Below are positions 36,047 to 49,713 of a stretch of DNA of 64,000 bases, in pieces. Location: contig CM032117.1 in assembly GCA_018894105.1 (NCBI GenBank), forward strand, positions 27,818,501 through 27,882,500. Reading direction: 5' to 3'. A model generated the notes under the pieces. That model did no database searches, was not told where the DNA came from, and saw only the letters and a list, made by a program, of their open reading frames with translations. The stretch is from Jacaranda mimosifolia (lineage: Eukaryota; Streptophyta; Magnoliopsida; Lamiales; Bignoniaceae). Every line of letters begins with the position of its first letter. Within the stretch, counting starts at the first letter, position 1. Both the position numbers and the translations under genes were made by a program.

Positions 36047-38050
36047 ATTGTTTTACAATAGGAAAATTCTTATATGAATTTGATGTTAAAACAATCGATA
36101 ATATTAATAATAAATTATTCACTATGTGTATAGAGATTTAACATCACCAGATATTATTTTATAGGCATTATGAATTTAATAAAAAGACACCTCGTAAGAG
36201 TGTATTAAGACTTCAAAACCAACCCAATTTATTATTGATGGTAGATACTAATCGGATTATTCGGATCACTGACCCCTACAAATGGTGAGGCTGCGGGACG
36301 AGGACGGTCGGCCGGCTTTCCTACAGGCAGCCCTCATATACAACTTCTTGATTGTCAAATTAAGTGAGATAGAATCCAGTTGATAAATGATTGTAAATGG
36401 GTCATTTGACTCAAATGTGTTTCTCAATTTTTTCGAGTCGAATGACTATGGACTTATGTTGGAATTATAAATAGATCATACTTAAAATTAAAATTAGGAA
36501 CATTGGTAGGCAAGACAATAAATTTGGATAATCAAGGCCCAACCCTCACCTACCCTGAATGAAGGGAGTTAGGAGTAAAATAAATGGGGCTTAGGATGGA
36601 TAACAAATCCTAATTTTGAGGATCCGTCGGGTTGCGGACAGGTTATAGGTTTAAATAAATCTACCCCAAAATCGCTCAATATAATAGTTATAATATATAT
36701 ATAATTAAAAAATTAGATATATAATAGCATACATATATTTCAATGAAGTAATACTGTTCCACCAGTTCAATCATATAAAACATGATGGACAATATATTAA
36801 AATTAATTAAGTATATTTCATTTTAAATGTAAAAGAAAGGTGTTGGAAACTTGTGTGTTAAATTCTATTTTTTGTGACATGTATAAATATTTATTGTGTT
36901 TGTTTGTCTTAATCACTTCCAAGAATTGTAACCTATGGTTGCAAAACTTTTAAATTTCAATTGAAAAAATGGAGAGAAAAAAATGAGTTTAATGAGTTGA
37001 ACCCACTGAGCTTGAAGTCTAAAGTGAAGCGGTACAAGTTCAAATGAGAGGCGAGATCGGGTGAATTGAAGGTCCAAATAAAAGCAAAGAGGAGGGCGAG
37101 TCCCTAATCATGCTAAATTCACCGAGACCCGCGTTGTTGCCATCCCTAAACTTGGGAAGAATCTCAATAAGAATCCTTTAATATCTAAACTAGTGAGAGA
37201 TAAAAGGTTAAATAACTTTACTAAAAAGTAATAGTATATACAAATTTACTTCTATCATCACCTAGTTGGGGGGATTTATATGGTCTTATTTTTTATTTTC
37301 TTTACATACATACATTAGGGATCTGTTAGATTTGAAGTCTTGATCTAACACTTTATATATGAAATTTTTATCATTGACGAAAAATCACTCAGCATTTATA
37401 TGGTCTTACTGAGGTAGACACCATACAACCTATCTTAAAAATAAGGTGGAGATGCTGTGAGGTGTACTAACAGGACAACCTCATTTGAAGTCCAAATTGC
37501 ATAAAAGATTGGGTTAAATTTGGCTTGAATAAAAAGACATGGACTTCTGGAGGATTTGGTAATATCATAATAGCAAGGGGGCAATCTTGATCATTTAGGC
37601 TACTTTTCTATATAATAAATAAAATTATCACTTGACTATATTTAATTTTTCTTTGAAAAAATATATAGTTTTGAAAAATATATTTGATAATATGTGAAAA
37701 ACAAAATATATTTTACTTTATATTTGAGAAAGACATTTTTCACTGTAAATATCTTTTGATCATAAGCTTTTGTTTGATTAGTAGTACACAAACTTTTATA
37801 TATTATAAATAAGAAATGCATACAGATCTTTATATATTTGATTTTTGTAATGATTTTAACTAATTAAATTTTTAAAAACATTTACAAAAAAATTGTATAT
37901 TTTTTAACAAAATACTTAATTTTATTTTATGGAATGAAAATATTCATACAAAACAAAACTAACAAAAATACACTACTCTTATTTTCGATGATCCCAAAAT
38001 GTATGCAACTTTAATAGTGGATTTCCCTTTTTTATTAAAAAAAGAGAATC
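36047..38050. other. No gene seen
   Basis: Mixed sequence with a few GC-richer fragments (36,285-36,340; 37,030-37,150) that look like worn repeat pieces. I could not assign them, and there is no credible ORF. Confidence 0.45.
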
Positions 38051-41000
38051 AATATATATATATATATATACACTAGCATGTGCTTGGTACACTACCAAAA
38101 ATAATTTTAATATTAAAATAAAATTATATAAAAATTATATAATATTAAAATAAAATTATATAAAATAAGAAAGTATGCTTAAAGTTAGTTCTAAGGATAA
38201 AAAAATCCACTTGCTTCCTACTGCTCATCATACTTAGTCACTATTTACTCAAGTAAATATCTTTATGAAAACTTCATTAGAATCACCAAGTTTAATTGAC
38301 ATATACAAACAATTCCCTACTTATTGAAATATATTAATATTTAAATAAAATTTTTTCTTGATTATTACAATAAAGTGAATAATCATAAAGTGAACAAGCA
38401 TCACTAAACATGATGCTTGATTAATAAAAAATAATATTATAATTGAGTAAATTGTCTAAAAAGCTCATAAATTAAATATTTCAAAAGATAATATCTTTAA
38501 ATAATAAAAAAGAACAAACCTTGTGGTTTTGATGTAAACCAATCGCAAATATTCAATATTTTTCTTAATACTCTTAGTAGTCCCTTTTTCTTGCACATGA
38601 ATTACAGCAATAGCTAAAGTCAATCAATTTTATATAACGAACAAAATATACAATTAAAACTTGAACAACAAAATTAATGGGAGAATATAACTAAATAGCA
38701 ATATCTTTTTCTTTACTTACATAAAAAAAATTCTTATGGAGATACTTAGTAATGTCTCTTCTTCAAGATGTGAAATTGGAATATTGAATGAGAGTCGTTT
38801 GAGACTTGGATATGTTTTTATTTTTTTAATTATATATATAAAATATAAGAGTTTTAATACATATAAATATTTTTGATATTATCTCATCAATATATATAAT
38901 ATTATGTAGATAATATTAAATTCTTTACCAAATAAAGACTATATACAAAATATAATCTAATATATTTTGAATTTTGGATAAAAGAAAAGCATATATAAGA
39001 TATAATCATATCGGGCTATTGGTTAGAGATAATAATTAACAACTAACAAAAAAAAATTTAAAATGAATTAAAATACTCAAAATTCTAAGAATTTGATATT
39101 TGGAAAAAATTACACAATTAGAATCAAAATTGCACAATTAAATAAGCACAAAATTCTTCTATATATAATAGTACTAGCATGCGTCTGGTACGATGCACCG
39201 AAAATACTTATATGATTGAAATAATTTATTTTATAATAATATTTATTTTACTTCATGTGATTAAAACATGAACTATAATCATTTTTAGTGCTAATCAAAG
39301 AAAATCTATTATTATTTTAAAAAAATAATATGAATATTTCAATTAAAAATATTATATTTGAAGATAATTTATACTTAAATACGTTGTAAAATATCAAGAA
39401 TTGCTTACTCTAAGTTTATATATTATACAAAAATTCAGAAAAATAAATAAAAGAATTAAGAAAATAAAAATAGGGCGCAGAATATCCCACCTTATTAACC
39501 TTTTAAATTAGATATATATATTTATTTATTTATATTTATATATATATTTACATACATATTTTGACATGATAAATAAGCAAATAATTTCTTTTCTAATATA
39601 AAGCTTTTTCGTATGATTTGTTAATAATATGGAAGTTATAATTACAATTTTTATGACATTGGAAAATTTTAAATATTAAATACTTTTTGTTACAATAAAT
39701 ATATAATCTCTTTGTACTTTATGTATGAAAATAGCTTACATTAGGTTATTAATTATTTGATAACTAATTCAATAAGTAAATTGTAACATACAATTTTTAT
39801 AAACTAAAATATCTCTTAATATTTCATATAACTCTGATAAGTAAAATTTATTTATTTATATATTAGTTATTTTATTATTTTTTAAATTATCAATTAACAT
39901 ATATTGTGTACATAAATGAAATAATAAGTAAATTTTTAATATTCAGTTTAAGATAAAATATCAATCTCTCATAAGTTATATATATATATATAATTAGGAT
40001 ATAAAAATTATGAATAATTAAATGAATACTCACTTCCAGTTAAATTTTTTTTATATCACATCAATAATATATGTAAAAATATTTTTATGAATTATTATAT
40101 CTAAAAATATTAAAATAAATGCATGCGATATAATTATAAAATAATATAATTAAATATATTGAAAAATATAAAAATTGATATCATTTGTTATTTAAGTAAT
40201 CATTTATCAAACTTTTGAAAATTTTCAACTATGTCAACTATATATCTGTCCCATATAAAAGAATTTATTTCAAATAATTAAAAATGAGTTCTCCATTATT
40301 ATATTGCCCAAAATAAATGGTTTAAATGAATAATATAAAAATAAAATTCAAAGTTTATAGTTGTTGTAAGAAGTAACTGTTTATATTTGAAACAAAGTTT
40401 TTAACAAAATTATTTGTTCTATATCATATATATAATTGTATCTAAAAATATTATTGCAAAAACAATTGAATTTTAAAGACTTTGATAAATTGAAAACTTG
40501 CATATCAATTAATTTATAATTATTCATTTCTCAAACTCCTAACTCTTTAATAAAGAAGTGATGATTTGATATTTTACATAAATATTTGTTTATCTCTTTC
40601 ATAAGCAACAAATAAGTTGTAAAGAATTTTAAGTAAGTCATGATATTAAGAAATAATTATGATTGTTAAATAGTTTAATTTTACTTTTGAAGTTATCTTA
40701 AAAATAATTATTTAATTAATAAATAAAAATAATTTATTTGATCAAATGATTGAATATTTATTTATTTATTTATTAGAAATAATTGAATATTGTATTACTT
40801 CAATTAAAAATAATATGATTTTATCTATATAAATACAAAAAAAATTATTAAATATGAAAAATTGGTTGTTGTTTTGAAATAACTTAGTTATCAACTGCTT
40901 TTTGGGATGAATTTTAAGCTTTTTTGGATAAAAATGTATAACTAAATTAAAAAGAAAAAAAAACTATCACTTTTTGAATAAAAAATAAGTTAATATTTAT

Positions 41001-41323
41001 TAGAGCTCATATTTATTAGATATAAATACTAAATATGAAATATATCAACCGCGTAAAAGTATTTACTTAGCAATGAAACCTTGATTTTTAGTTGTATATA
41101 CATAATTTTTATAAAAAATTTGTTTATTGAAGAGAAATAAACTAATTTTCTTATAAAAAATATTATAAATAAGTAAATATTCAACCAGTTGAAATAAACT
41201 TATCAAAGCACATAATATTATATAGAAAAAATAAAAAAAATTCTTTCTTATATGCACATAATTAGAAAAGGGTAAATCAAGTGCTAATAAATTTAATGTA
41301 TGTTTTTTATAAAAAGATACATA
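38051..41323. repeat. AT-rich repeat family, two copies in tandem
   Basis: One copy seems to open at about 38,066 (ACTAGCATGTGCTTGGTACA) and a second at about 39,174 (ACTAGCATGCGTCTGGTACG). The end of the first (39,040-39,175: AAAATACTCAAAATTCTAAG, AATTGCACAATTA) is repeated directly at 52,750-52,885, on the other side of the Harbinger-like element. 40,351-40,556 is inverted relative to 17,817-18,037. The second copy therefore looks interrupted at 41,323/51,829. The class is unknown; the opening motif is loosely reminiscent of Helitron 5' ends, but no 3' hairpin with CTRR was found. Confidence 0.5.
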
Positions 41324-41327
41324 GGCT

Positions 41328-41383
41328 ATGTTTGGTTACATTCTCCCAAAACAAAATTGTTTTGGGAGAATGTAACCAAACAT
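41328..41383. repeat. Perfect 27-bp inverted repeat at the element's left end
   Basis: ATGTTTGGTTACATTCTCCC (arm continues AAAACAA) is followed after 2 bp by its exact complement, ending GAATGTAACCAAACAT. It could form a hairpin containing the terminus. Confidence 0.95.
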
Positions 41384-43185
41384 GCACTAGTCTTTTTTCC
41401 CAAAAAGGCCAAACAAAAGGTCTAGATTGCCCTTGCAATTTAATTGGCAAATGCCCAAAAACCCAAACCCTTGCCCCGTTTGTACTCATTCTGCCTTTGG
41501 CAGAAATTGTCTTTCAGTCTAACTCCTTTCTCTCTGCCTTCTCTTCATTCTCCCCCTATTTTCTTTTCCTCCCCTCACCCTCTTCCATTGATGAGATTTT
41601 AACTATTTGAGTTGTTTTTTTTAGGTGGCGAGGAGATCAAATAATTTGTTCCAAATTTCTTTATCGATCGACATCCATATCATTGTGCGTCCAGAAGAGC
41701 TGCGATCGTATAGGTTTGGGGTTTCGCTCTAGTAGGTTGAAAAGGAGGTAAATACTATATGGGTTTATAGCTTGGTCCGCAAACATATGTTTTGATTTAG
41801 GGTTAAGACTTTAATTTCTGATGTTTAGGGCTCTGATTTTACAACATATCTAAAGGCATGGTCCAGATTTATGTTGCCCTGTTTCCACAATCATGTATAT
41901 TTACATGTTATTGGGTGTATTTGCCACGGTTCTGTGTAAATGGCAAATCTAGGGTTTTTAGTTATGTGTTAGGTTTCATATGTTATTTTTTGGGGATTTT
42001 TGCTTTTATATGTTACGGTTTTTGACAAATCTGAGGTAAATGGGGGTCTTAGTTTTGTGGAATATTATCTATTTCTATTTTGTTTATGAATTGGGTTTTT
42101 TAAAAATCTTTAATGTGATATATTTTCAATTATTCTTGTGATTATCATTCGGTTTCTTAAAAATCGTTGCATTTGCTTTTCATGATTCAATCTATCTAGT
42201 GTAAATTGGGGTTTTTTCCATTCTTCCTTTTCATCTGGTGAAGGCTTAGTTTTCTGGTGTTGAATTTTTAGCCATCAAAATATGGGTATCTCATGGGCTA
42301 TAGTATGTGGCTATTTTTATCAGCCGGATAGTGCTTTGTTCCCTACCTATACAGCATATGCATGTGAAGTTGATTGTATATAGACTGAATATTATTTCAC
42401 ATGTTGGTTGTATGCATATCTAAAAAATTGGGTCCCTTTTTTCCTTATTCAGTGGATACGTTCTGAAGATTCTTGGTTAACTTTACTTTGTAAGTCTTCA
42501 AATTGAATGATTGGTATAAAAAAAGCATCAGATTTCTGGCACTTGCTCAATTGTGAGTAATTTGATCATTTTCACTCTCTTTTTCCCAAATTTTTTACTT
42601 CTGTTGCGGGTATCTTGGCTATATTTGGTTACATTCTCCCATAACAAATTTATTGGTGTGATTATATACCAAAAAGATGGCATTCTGTTTGGTTTATTGT
42701 GTCTCCATTTTTTTCAGCCCTCAAGAGGAAGGTCCAATACATGTACATCAAGTTGTATGTGGGCTTGATTGTACAGAAATTGAATAGGACCTGTGTGTTG
42801 GTAGTGTGCATGCCTATAACATTGTCTCCCTTTTCTGATTCATCCTACATGAGGTCTACCAGAGACTTGACTCCTATGCATTTGGACTGTATTAATATTG
42901 AATATTGAGTATGGAAAAAGCATATGATTTCTATACACTATTACTCATGTGATACTAAATTTCAAAATTTAAACATGCTATACAGCTGTATAAAGCATGT
43001 TTCTTTTTGGCAGAAAGGTGTCTTCTCATCCAATGGCCTGCATTGTCATGTCAAGTAAAGTAGTAGGATGCACAGTTACCATTATTGTACTCTTCTTGCT
43101 TAGTTCTTAGTAGGATTAATTGAAGTCATACTCTATGTGAACACATACGTAGGCTACCTAAATTGTTTGCATCCTTTAGTGGATA

Positions 43186-43216
<31 letters not shown>

Positions 43217-45440
43217 GTACAGCATGCTAATATGTGGTGAATCTTTTGACCCCATAGTTCATTTTTTGTCCTGTTAAGTGTTGTCTGAGTCTCCATTATG
43301 ATTCATGCCTTATTTTTAGAGCTTCTTTTCCAGCACCTTTACTCAATGGGTTCAATAATGCGCTTGACCAGTCCACTGCACTATTTCAGCTACCTATAAA
43401 TGGTCCTTCCTTCATTGAGTTTTATATATATTGCCATTTTATAAAGCTAACACTACATCACCCTCAAACTAGTTTCCTTTTCTTACACTCACATCATCTC
43501 CTGCTCTTACATTCGTCTTACACCCAAAGTGCCCAACTCCATATCATACACTTCAAAACGGCCTCCACTACATCATCCTCGTTTGCTAACTAGACCAATC
43601 TTGAGCTTCCAGACCAGGTTTTAGCTGCACATCCAACACACTCCACCTCCTCTACATGCCTTAGTTCATCAGTAAGACTTATATTTGCATGTTAAGTACA
43701 GTTTTATAGCACTGTGTCTGTTATAATTTTCTGTCCTATTTTTTTTTTCTCCAATTCTGTGTAAGTATGGTTTTCTTGCTGCTGTCCTGTTTTCCTGCTT
43801 TCACGTTATATATTAATCTTATGCTTAGTTGTGCATGATAGTAGAATGTAGCATTATGCTTGGGGTTTCTCCATCCATGAATTGGAGAAGTAAGTCATTC
43901 CCCCATGATGGCTACTTAGGTTGTTTACATGTTTTGTGCGTGTGTTTTACTTCACTGAACGGTCGTGGAGTTTAGAACAATGCTCACTATTACCTTTGGG
44001 CATGAAGGGTTCTATATAATGGCCCTTTTGATTGTTCTATTGCTCTAATCCTCCTCATGGGTTCTTGGTTGGGTCCTGCTGTCTTTAGAGTCAGTTGAGG
44101 TTCATGTTATCACTCCGTAGTCTATCGTCTTTTACCTCTCCAACTTTATTTTTATTTATTTATTTATTGTCATTTTGGTCCTATTATCACTCCATTTTAG
44201 GTCCTGTTATTTGTCCATAAATGTATGTGCAATGTGTTACTTTAGGTATGTGTCCAGTTCTAAACTTATGTTGCTGTCCACATTTTCGGTTCTATCAGTT
44301 TTGAGATTAAAATGTTGATGGCAATCTATTTCCAGTTTTTTCTTCCAACTTGACAGAAATTGGTTCCTTCATTTCTATCTTCATATTACACAATTACAGT
44401 CCATTTTCCCCAAAGGATCATCTTAGGAGTCATAGTGGTTTGCAATCCAATTTGTGTTCATCAAATTGGGTTGTTTGGAATGATAACAAAAGAAAAAACA
44501 TTGTGATGACATGAATTGTAGGGGGGCATACTTATTCATTGTGTCACCCTTGTAAATGTCCATCAAACATTTTGCTTATGTAATCTTTGGTGGTGTTACT
44601 TGAAGATCCCGTATGAGGATGTATAGTATTCTTCTGATCTTCATTAATGTTGATTGTATTGTTCAAATTGTAATGAACATGGCTATGAATTGTTTTCCTT
44701 ATTAAAGAGATTTATGTATCTTTCATTGCTATCCTTTGAACTAGTTTTATGTGGTGTTTCCTAATCACATTGGAATGGATGTAGAATGATTTTTTGGTTA
44801 TTTTACACAAATAATCTTATTGTTGTTGTTGATAAATTCTGCTTCATAATAAATCTTTTTCTTCCTTTATTAATTCTTGCCCAACCCCATATTATTTTAT
44901 TGTTCCTTTTATGTTCCTGAAAGGGGTATTGCTTAATAGTTGTGATGTTCAATTGTCTTGTCCACTAGATTACTTTAGGCCAACTTCTAATCCACACACT
45001 AAGGGGTCAATTTCCAGATTTTACTTGCTATAACTTTGCCAAATTATGGCCGAAATTCATGCACCATATATTAATAATTATTTGATGTGATTAATGGAGA
45101 ATTTGACAATATAGATATATGTATGCTCAAGGGCCTCAGGCAAGGGAATACCTTTATCATCATCTTCGGATTCTTCTGCTATTCCCATCTCTTTTCCCCC
45201 CTTCTCAATAGCAAAGAAGAATGTCCACTCAATCTCTTTCTTGTCAACTTATGGTTAATTTAATTAGGTTGTGGGTTTTGATTCTCACAATAAGATGAAA
45301 AATAAATACACTTATAAAATGACATTAAGGAAACACATTACATATATATGAATAAGATACTTCTTTTCTCAACTAAAAACAACCTCATATGGTGAGGTGA
45401 TGATTAAAAAGACCTTACTAAGTTGACATGTTATTTACTT
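41384..45440. other. Long 5' region of the Harbinger-like element, no ORF
   Basis: No supported coding frame. A second copy of the terminal motif in direct orientation (GGCTATATTTGGTTACATTC then TCCCATAACAAA) starts near 42,615. 42,320-42,430 and 42,700-42,830 share a pattern (ATGTGAAGTTGATTGTATAT versus ATGTGGGCTTGATTGTACAG). These suggest a partial internal duplication or a nested related element. A pyrimidine-rich stretch with intron-like texture occupies 41,500-43,800, possibly the transcribed leader of the element. Confidence 0.4.
43183..43217. repeat. (GT)n microsatellite
   Basis: About fourteen GT dinucleotides with one GC interruption. Confidence 0.95.
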
Positions 45441-45449
45441 ATAAATATT

Positions 45450-46600
45450 TAATGGAATTACGTTAACAAAAAATTTTCAAATTCACACATTTTTCGTTAT
45501 TAGTTTATCCAGTAATAACAATTATAATGTTAATTCTTGTAAATTAACCTGTGATGTACGACAGACATGTAAAATATTTTAAAACATGATGAGGATATTA
45601 AATCTAATTATCTCACTAGTGAGTTAAAACACATTATATGGGCTATTAACTTGAACTAAGTATTAAAAATAGAATATTATCTGGAGTTACTTTAACTAGT
45701 GAACTAAGTATTAAAAATAAGTTTTTAAATTTTAATTAATTAAGTATAGATTTAATCCACACCTTAAGAGTTAATAAGGTAACATTTAATTAAAAATGGA
45801 TTATTTAAAAAAAATTACTTAACGGGTAATCTAAGACACACATTTTTTGTTATTAAGCTGAACTAGTAATTGGAAAATGTATCATAAATCTTGTATATTA
45901 AAATGTGACACACATATTAGGTTTGTAAGTTTACGTAGTAATTTAAAAGATAATATTAAATGTCGTTACTTTAGCAGTATATTATAGACACGTAATGAAA
46001 GAGTATTAAGGTTAACATTGTAATGAAAAATATTAATATTTTTTATGTTTAATTTAACTACTTAAATCACAAATTATGGGTTATTAAGGTCAAGTCAATA
46101 ATTTTTCCCCCTACTTAATTAATTTGTGATTGAAGACATACATTAAGAGTTACTAAAGGTGAAGTAGAAATTAAATATATATAATTTATATTTAATTAAG
46201 TTAGCTAGTGATGTAACCCATCGTTATTTTGTTATTACGTTTAGGTATTAATTAGAAATTGATACGATATTGTTATATAAGACACACATTATTGGTCATG
46301 ACGTTTAACTAGTGGTTAAAAAAAGAATATGGGTTGTAAATAATTCACTTTACTTGGGATTTAGGACACATGAGGAAGTAATAAGGTTAACAATGTGATT
46401 AAAAATCAAATATTTATAGAGATTAACTTAACTAGTAATATTACACACATATTATGGGTTACCAAGGTGAACTAGCAATTAATATTTTTCTAATTCTAGT
46501 TCATTTATTTCTGAGATAATCCACACATTAGGAGATAATAATGTGTACTACTAACTAATACAGTGATGGATTATTTAGCTTAATCATTGGCTGATATGGT
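45450..46600 (+). repeat. Degenerate ~75-bp tandem repeat, about 15 units
   Basis: A word like ACACATTATGGGTTATTAAG, followed by GTGAACTAGTAATTAA, recurs with heavy divergence. Starts are near 45,484, 45,629, 45,757, 45,835, 45,907, 45,987, 46,068, 46,135, 46,210, 46,281, 46,364, 46,441 and 46,522. Most spacings are 67-83 bp; the two wider gaps each fit two units. Confidence 0.65.
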
Positions 46601-46829
46601 TTTGTAATGAAAATAAATTATTTTGATTTAAATAAAATGGCATTTATCATTTAATAAATTATTCTGTAGGATTAGTTGGTTCAATTGAGTATGTCATTTG
46701 ACACTATAGTAGACGTCACATTATTATAGTAATAATGTAAAATATTCCGTTTGTAATATATGAAAATGACTTAAATAGATCCACATGAGTATGAGCCTTC
46801 ACAAGGAAGCTGAGGTAGGGCAGGTAGAG

Positions 46830-47753
46830 CATCCAACGTTAGCTGGCCATTCGCGAATGAGAAACTGTTGCTTGAGATTGTGTATGAGGAATTCCAAGCA
46901 GGGCAACTGCTTTCCACCATTTTTTCATAGTACACTTGGAATAAGATTTGTAATAAGCTTAACGCAGAGGTGCAACCGACACATATGTACAGCGTGAGGC
47001 ATCTGAAGACGAAATGGAACAGGTTGCGACAGGCGTGGCGTATGTTTCATACATTAATAACGTATAGTACTGGCTACGCTTGTGATTACGATCGAAACAC
47101 AGTGACGGGTAGTGCTGATCGAATCACCCAGTGGATCTCGGTATAGTATTTTGAAATTTTCTTTCATAATTTTATTGCTTACTCGCTAAATATTTTGGGT
47201 GATCATTTATGAGGAAAACCCAGACTGTGCACATTTACTTGAGCGGGGGCTACCTTGCTACGACTACTGTACCGAGATGTTCTCCAAGAATGTTGCCACA
47301 GGGTTACACGCAAGGTCATCTACCCAACCCCATCTAGCCACCGACAATAATCCTTTCCTGAGTGATAACATGACAGGCAGCAATAGTAGGGGCTCCAAAC
47401 GATCGGCTTCTTCACGTGATGACTTTATGGACACAACCAATACTCATGGAGAGGGATCCTCAGGAAGGAGTAAGGGGAAACAGAGAAAGTACTATGCTTT
47501 GGAAAAATAATCTCGATTGGAGGAAGCTATAGATAAGTGGGATGGCATGATTGATGCAAAGTCCTCGAGGATTGGGCCGAAAGTTGAAAAATCAATTGCT
47601 GCATGCGTAGATGCACTTCGTCACATGGACAACCTGCCGGATCATCTATTTGAAAGGGCTATAAATGCTCTTCAGAGCACAATGATGAGGACATTCTTCC
47701 TACAGTTGGATGATAGAGAGAGAAGAATCTGGGTCGAATCACTAGGCAATTAG
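46830..47753 (+). pseudogene. Myb/SANT-like ORF1 of the Harbinger-like element
   Basis: A first exon (about 46,840-47,140) reads EKLLLEIVYEEFQAGQLLST, a stop, YTWNKICNKLNAEVQPTHMY, LKTKWNRLRQAW and TGYACDYDRNTVTGSADRIT. This is the Myb_DNA-bind_3 pattern (W at the start of helix 1, TW..I...F in helix 2, LKNKWD in helix 3) of PIF/Harbinger accessory proteins. A donor GTATAG follows WIS at 47,140. The next exon (from about 47,207) starts ENPDCAHLLERGLPCYDYC, continues through a Ser-rich linker (GSKRSASSRDD) with basic GRSKGKQRK, then has an in-frame stop before SRLEEAIDKWDGM. It ends at 47,753. In the family this protein helps import the transposase and bind the element. The stops mean this copy is dead. 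Confidence 0.72.
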
Positions 47754-47985
47754 GCCATCCTTATCTTTCCTTAGTATGTCTTCAATCATCAGTTATCCTA
47801 CGTCTTTACTTCGTATGTATTTTTGTTATACTTGTGTTGTTATTTTAAGTAACCCTTTGGTATGTATGATGTTGATAGCATGTGTCTCAAAAGGTATTTG
47901 ACATTATTTATATTATGTCTTAGTCAGATTACTTTATGATATTATTGCATTATCACCCCTGTATGATGAAGTACCTGTCACATAG

Positions 47986-49410
47986 ATGGCCAGTGCTTCG
48001 AGCTCACAACCGCCAAATGACGATGAGTTGGAGTACAGTGATGGATCCCCTGGCACGCCTGGCAGTAACATATCAGACGGAGCCGATGATGTCTTTTTTG
48101 TTACAAATGTAGCGTGCCGAGTTTATATATCAACATAATGCCCTGTAACACATCTATGCTGCAAGGGGTGGATTGGGTTGGAGAGATAATGGATGGTCAC
48201 CCCGAGCGATTCTACGAAAATTTGCATATGACGAAGCCGACATTTATGTGCTTGGTCCACGAATTAACAAGTCGTGGGCTTTTACCACAAACGCGTCAGT
48301 GTTGGGTTTCGCTTGCTGAGGAACTTGCCATGTTTATGCAGACAGTTGGAACACATTAGAGGCAAAGGTATACTATGGAACATTTCCACCACTCTCTCGA
48401 GATGATGAATCGTCACATTCGTCGCATAATTAGAGAACTTAATATTCTAGCTCCGGAGTTAATTACTCTCCCTAATTTTAATGAGGTGCCGTATCAAATT
48501 CAGTCAAACCATAACTTTTATCCTTATTTTTAGGTATGGAGTACTTGAAAATTACACTGATTGCTTACGCTATTGTTGTTAATTTAAAAATAATAACAAG
48601 ATCGTGTATTTGTCAAATAGGGTGCGGTCGGAGCGATCGACGGTACATTGGTCCATGCCTGGGTACCTGCTCATAGGCAGAACGCATATCGATCACGAAA
48701 AGGGCATGTGTCTCAAAATGTCCTAGCCATAGCAGACTTCGACCAAATGTTCACCTATGTATATGCTGGATGAGAGGGTAGTGCCAATGATGCAAGAGTA
48801 TTGCTTAACGCCATACAAAGTGACCTCGCGTTGCCCTTTCCCCTACCAGGTGTCAAATTATTTTTTAACTTGCACAACTCATATAACCTTATAAATGGCC
48901 TTTATCTTGGGCTTGAAAATAAATTCTACGGCCATACTGCTAATTGAGTCTTATTGTGTAGACAAGTATTACCTTGTAGATGCTGGCTTCACCAACTATA
49001 TGTGCTTCTTATCCCCTTATAGGCAGTCACGTTAACACCTCCAATAGTTCGAGGGTGCCACTATGTATAGTGGATTGAGAGAGATGTTCAACCATCGGCA
49101 CTCACGATTGAGGAATACCATTGAACGCACATTAGGGATTTTGAAGAAACGATTCCCGATTCTTTCATGGGGCATGCCGAGCTACGTCGTCGCCAGGCAG
49201 ACAGATATTGCCATTGCATGTTGTGCTGTGCACAATTTCATACGTAAGTTTAGTTGAGATGATGATATATTTCCGACATCGGATCCTGAACTTGAGCCTG
49301 ACAGAGAAACCTTTCATCGTCAGGGTCACCGAAGTCAGCGAGACATCCAGACAAAGGCTGAATTCCGTGATACTCTAGCAAATTGGATGTGGGCACAGAG
49401 AGAAGGTTGA
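47986..49410 (+). pseudogene. PIF/Harbinger DDE transposase (HARBI1-like), broken
   Basis: Opens at MASASSSQPPNDDELEYSDG (47,986), then after a frameshift gives GHPERFYENLHMTKPTFMCL and LTSRGLLPQTRQ, with EMMNRHIRRIIRELNILAPE further on. After an intron (about 48,533-48,621) the catalytic domain reads GAVGAIDGTLVHAWVPAHRQ, then SANDARVLLNAI and VDAGFTNYMCFLSPYR, then RNTIERTLGILKKRFPIL near 49,110 and CCAVHNFIRKFS. The Asp (AIDGT), Asp (ANDAR) and Glu (IERT) of the DDE_Tnp_4 triad are all present. A TGA replaces the Trp of the usual GWEGSAND box, two further stops lie near 49,030, and one sits at 49,256. The C-terminal acidic tail ends WAQREG at 49,410. Once a full transposase, now inactive. 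Confidence 0.88.
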
Positions 49411-49713
49411 ATGTGCGTATTGAGTGTATCTGCATGCATTCATTTTTTACGTAAGTTTCATAGAGCATGGTACATGTTTCTAACCCTTAATAACAATGTA
49501 ACCCTTTGTAACGTTGTTTCTCCCAAATATATTATCCGTATATCTATTTGCTGTTTATGTTAGATCATATTTTTTTTTTAGGATTTGCTAAACACTACTT
49601 AAATCTTTCCATATGTGCATTTTTTGAATGTTGTTTTATTACTCCCGCACTCATATAATATGATTTTGAATATATGTATTCACTAATAATGTGATTCTTA
49701 TCTTCGGTAAGAT

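Noticed and set aside
38075..38095. CACTACCAAAAA, like a CACTA terminus
   Set aside because: No subterminal repeats or partner end; it is part of the AT-rich repeat's opening motif.
41281..41610. 109-residue plus-strand ORF
   Set aside because: Spans the transposon terminus and its palindrome; no domain.
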